Assembly: GCA_039602395.1 (NCBI GenBank)
Contig: JBCNJP010000008.1
Location: 20,973,817-21,037,816, forward strand
Reading direction: 5' to 3'
DNA: 64,000 nt
Source of the DNA: Deinandra increscens subsp. villosa
Lineage: Eukaryota; Streptophyta; Magnoliopsida; Asterales; Asteraceae
Below, one piece after another: positions 60,595-64,000 of this stretch; the first letter of the stretch is position 1, and every line of letters begins with the position of its first letter. A program made the position numbers and the translations under genes. The notes beneath the pieces were generated by a model that did no database searches, had not been told where the DNA came from, and saw only the letters and a list, made by a program, of their open reading frames with translations.

Positions 60595-62250
60595 TATGTT
60601 TGACCAGTGTGCAGGTATCTCTAGAAGACCTATCGGTGATTGAAAATTTGCTGATGGAGGAGTATTCTGCTGATTTAACTTAAATTACATGTGATATCAA
60701 ATTTCAAAACTGAAATTTTTCTGAAAGCTAAACCTGAAAGGTATCCATGTCGAAAGGTCAATTTTCTTTTTTTAATGCATTTGGTATTTAGTTTAGGGGA
60801 GAAAATTGAAATACCAAAAATAGTGTCTTTGTGTTTTTTGGTTGTGTTAAAATGAAAATCCAAAAATAGAGTTCTCATTTTAAGGGGGAGAAAAACAGAA
60901 AATACAAAAACATTGAAAAATGAGAAATTGTATCCAATATGATTGGGAAATGATGGTACATTGGCTTATGTGTCTGTCTCGTGGATAAATTAGATGAAAA
61001 AGCCATAAGATCATTGTTTGATGTACTTGGTAGGCTCGGCATTAAATCAGAAAGTATTCAGATGTGATAAACACATTAAATACTAATGCTTGACCAAGTG
61101 GACAACATCTTGATGCATATCTCATGATATATCAAGAAAAGATATATGAAAAAGAAAATAAGAAGTCACTGTGTATACATGTGTTCATTTTGCAAAGATT
61201 TAAACTTGTTTGATTTTCTTTATTTTGTCAAACGATCGGACTTTCTTTGCGTATCGAAAGATCGACCTGATTGTTGTTCGTTTGACGTTCTGCTTTATTT
61301 TCTTTGGTGTTTCGTATAACTCATCGGACTTTCTCTGCGTGTACGGAAGTACCGACCTGATTGTTGTTGGGTTATACAGTTTCAACTTGTTTTATTTTCG
61401 TATTTTGTTAAATCCGAGGCCTTATCTGCGTATCGAAAGATCGACCTTAAGCTAGACGATTTAACGTTCTTATTTCTTTTTGCATGGAACACAGTTGACT
61501 GATTCATGAATACAATCATTATGTGATTAAATCACAAATGAAATCACAAAGTGTGATATAAAAGCAAAAACATATCTGAGTATGTCTGATAGCGTGGGGT
61601 ACACTGGTCAAAGCAAACTAAATCAATCAATAACATATCCAGATGTTATGAGTATGATTGTGCCTGAGTTTAAGATGGACAAATTATACCAGTAATCGAC
61701 ATGATTTGTGTGCTGAAGTAATTGAAATTGAAGTGTAGTTCAGCATGTCATGATCAATATGATCCTAAGTTGTGATCTTTCTCGCAAAAGACAAAAATAG
61801 TGTCTGATTCTGTATTGCATTTATGTTTCATATCTGAAAAGTTCAAAAAGATTTTAGGTGTGTTTTGATATAAAATTTCAAAAAGTCAAATAGATTTTGT
61901 TTCTTATTTGTTTTCGACCAATCGATATGTGATACGAAATCAAAATTTCAATACTATATCTTGGATTCTCGAAGAAAAGTTTTGCGCCAAGATTAAATTA
62001 ATTTTCAAATGAAAAGGAAACCGCGTTTCTGTCTTCTGAAATTGCAGGTTTGTGTGTCAAGACTCAAGCATGGTGAGAGGGGGAGTATGAAGTATCTTTC
62101 GCAAGTGGATCTTGAAGTGCAAAGATAATTAAAGAGTGATTCAGCTATGCAAGCTCTATTTCTGACAAGATTTCAAGTCAAAGATCGGATGCAGCTATGT
62201 TGAAGATTGAAGACTGTAGTTTAGTTAGAGAATAGATACACTACACGTTA
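60595..62250 (+). other. Element E 3' non-coding region
   Basis: No coding sense. It contains the A/T hairpin 60847-60883 ending in an internal purine run TTAAGGGGGAG (60881-60890), the three tandem hairpins 61227-61465, and AT-rich DNA up to the terminal purine tract. Confidence 0.7.
61227..61465 (+). other. Element E: three tandem structured hairpins (candidate RNA motif)
   Basis: Unit 1 61227-61286, outer stem GTCAAACGA/TCGTTTGAC; unit 2 61314-61377, GTATAACTC/GGGTTATAC (one G-U pair); unit 3 61407-61465, GTTAAATC/GATTTAAC. Inside each: a TCTNTGCGT-like segment, a small stem with a GAAA or GGAA loop (ATC-GAAA-GAT; GTAC-GGAA-GTAC), then CGACCT. Transcribed from the 5' LTR this lies in the RNA about 0.8 kb before the 3' LTR. 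Confidence 0.75.
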
Positions 62251-62260
62251 AGGGGGAGTT
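62244..62260 (+). other. Element E polypurine tract
   Basis: ACGTTAAGGGGGAGTT directly before the LTR start TGTTAGAGC; nearly the same as the C2 tract (GAGGGGGAGTT). Confidence 0.8.
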
Positions 62261-62628
62261 TGTTAGAGCATATTCCTATGCTATGAGTGTCTCGTGTATT
62301 GTATCTATGTGAGCATGTCTTAGAGTGAGTTGTAGTGTCTATTTGGTTGGTGGCGTACCACATGGTCCGGCGGACCATGTGATCCGGCGTATCAGTTTGA
62401 TACGCTGGGTGGTTAGTCACTTACTATAAATAGGGTGTGTAAGAATGTGCATGACGACAACTAGAACACTTTTGTCATTCTACACCTTTCTGTGTGTGTT
62501 TCTAGAGAGAGAAACTAGAGAGAACTTCATTGTATCTTCAAGTGATCAATAAGAATTCTCTTATTTACATCCGTTGTTGCTATGTTCGATTGATACACGC
62601 AGTAGTAAGATCGAATCTCGTTTCTACA
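62261..62628 (+). repeat. Element E 3' LTR
   Basis: Starts TGTTAGAGC. The end is uncertain; TCTACA at 62628 gives 368 bases, close to H and C2. TATA box TATAAATA at 62425-62432. Upstream stand two perfect inverted repeats: ACATGGTCCG/CGGACCATGT around one G (62360-62380) and GCGTATCA/TGATACGC (62387-62394, 62398-62405). Confidence 0.65.
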
Positions 62629-64000
62629 TTACGTTGATCAAAACATGTAGTAGTAAGATCGTATCTCGGTTATACACAAGGCATGGCTGTACAGTGAATC
62701 TACAGTGACCTTGCGAACAACCACATCATAGAAGGACGAACGCAGGCAGAGACCACGCTCACCTATCCCTGAAATCCCGGTGTTTGAATACTTTTGAATT
62801 GTTTACGTCTGAAATGCCTGGGGTGGGGCCAGAAGAAGGAAAAAGAACGACATGTGGGGTTGTTTGCGGTTACTTCATTCACCGTTTACACAGCAGCGCG
62901 TTTACACAGCAGCGCATCGACTGCTTGTACACACAGCATCAAATAATGTAACATAATACGTTTTTTAGAAGGCACAAATGGCTTGTATATAAAGCATTAA
63001 ATCTGCTACAAAATATGCATTGAGAGATTGTACATTATGTTTTATAAATTGTACTCTAAGTTGTGTTATGTTAGTATAGGTTAATAAGGTTTAATTGGGT
63101 AGTAATTTACTTTAAGGGTTTCCTATCTGTGTCCGACATCATGTCTCTGGTTGTTTACCTTTGTTGGTGCTTATTTGTATGTTAAAATCATTTATTCTAT
63201 TAAATGGGTCAAAGATGAAGTTTTACTACTTCAGTATCTCATCATAACTTTGTAACATATAACTATCTTAATGACTCCATTTAGGGCCTAAAGGATGGTT
63301 GCCAACATATATCAATGATTTTAAAATCGTCTTCCGGTAGACACAGTGGCGAAGCTTGAAAATATTAAGTGGGGGGTTGGGATCTAATTTTTTTCATAAC
63401 GTAAAATGGGGGGTCGAAACCGGAGTATATCAAAATTTTTCTACACGAAAATTATATACCCCCTACATCGCAAAAAAAAATCGGAGGGTCTACCATAGAC
63501 ATGGTAATTTATTCTGTATTTGTACAATGTTCCAAAGTTTTTATTTTAAACTCTAATATATTTCTGTATTTGTTATGTGAACTCTATTCATTATTATGAA
63601 ATATTATGGTCAATGATAATTTATGGCTGACATCCCTGGATAAAATAAAGGAGCGTGTATTGTTTTTTAGGTTGGTTTTGCGTTTGCTACCGTTTATATT
63701 TATTTGTTGTTTCGGTATCCCTTATTCCATAAGATATGATTTCGAGAACCAATCCAAAGTGCATTCCTACAAATTGGGGTATTCTAACATTAATTTTCGG
63801 AATTCAACTTTATGTTTATCTATTTGAAATAAACCCAAATCACGTTTGAATAGATGAGCTAATATAAATACACAATGAAAACGTATTTATTAAATTTTTA
63901 ACATTATAGGGAAGGGTTCCGTGTAGACCCCTTAAATTTTATAGACCCCGTAGACCCCTATAAAACTCAATAAAACGCGAAAACAAAAAACATTAAAAAT
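62629..64000. other. Unassigned DNA at the right end
   Basis: No gene seen. A 16-base unit (GTTTACACAGCAGCGC) is duplicated at about 62884-62915. From 63345 on, CAGTGGCGAAGC with runs of G resembles the start of hAT-like plant elements, but no matching far end is seen. Near 63910-63965 AGACCCC words recur. Confidence 0.35.

Larger units (their letters stand above)
59489..62628 (+). mobile_element. Element E: gag-only copia element, plus strand, 5' part lost
   Basis: Gag C-terminal half (59489-60594), a 1.65 kb 3' region with the same structures as in G and C2, purine tract and 3' LTR. No pol. Element F replaces the 5' half. Homology to G and C2 covers both gag and the 3' region. Confidence 0.75.

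Noticed and set aside
61227..61465. Hammerhead ribozyme (retrozyme) in the tandem hairpins, because CTGAT and GAAA both occur
   Set aside because: The core needs CUGANGA; the units read CCTGATTG and lack the G and A. The GAAA is a loop on a short stem, not the conserved strand opposite CUGANGA.
63345..63500. hAT-like transposon start (CAGTGGCGAAGC with G runs)
   Set aside because: No matching inverted end or 8-base target duplication found inside the window.

Overview
The window is plant nuclear DNA from a repeat-rich region. It is AT-rich and dominated by nested LTR retrotransposons of the Ty1/copia superfamily with primer sites for plant initiator tRNA-Met, one Athila-like Ty3/gypsy element with a tRNA-Asp primer site, and Helitron sequence. 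The style of the gag proteins and of the third ORF recalls composite-family (Asteraceae) genomes; that is a memory-based inference, not a search. I see no intact ordinary host gene, rRNA, tRNA or CRISPR array.

Left block, 1-28382. A SIRE-like copia element (A, + strand, 1-20576, first ~260 bases of its 5' LTR outside the window) carries gag, pol and a large third ORF, each damaged. An Athila-like element (B, - strand, 6368-14428) sits inside its pol gene with a perfect TCACT target duplication; B has gag and protease but no RT, RNase H or integrase. Element A itself lies in the 3' region of a minus-strand gag-only copia element (G, 20577-25182), which is joined head-on to the gag of another copia element (H, 25190-28382, with its own 5' LTR, primer site and leader).

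Middle block, 28383-42974. A complete but old gag-only copia element (C2, - strand, 29172-35357) is followed by about 7.5 kb of AT-rich intergenic DNA with short tandem duplications and only weak gene remnants.

Right-centre block, 42975-57510. On the minus strand lie a helicase tail of Helitron type and two multi-exon RPA70-like (OB-fold) genes in tandem, best read as the decayed coding part of an autonomous Helitron. A short Helitron (43432-51410, + strand) landed in the last intron of one RPA-like gene, and a very young copia element (D, - strand, 45302-51237, TSD ATACG, LTRs differing at one of 522 sites) landed in that Helitron. D has an open 680-codon gag-like ORF but no pol.

Right block, 57511-64000. 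A solo-looking LTR, a 500-base assembly gap, the 5' end of a D-related element (F), and a gag-only element of the G/C2 family in plus orientation (E, 59489 to about 62628), then unassigned DNA.

The most interesting signal is not a gene. The pol-less elements carry repeated, base-paired motifs whose two arms change together: a set of three hairpins in the 3' region of E, C2 and G, an eight-hairpin array in the leader of D, and perfect inverted repeats just upstream of the TATA box in several otherwise different LTRs. These look like selected cis structures, perhaps for packaging or mobilisation in trans by pol-encoding relatives.
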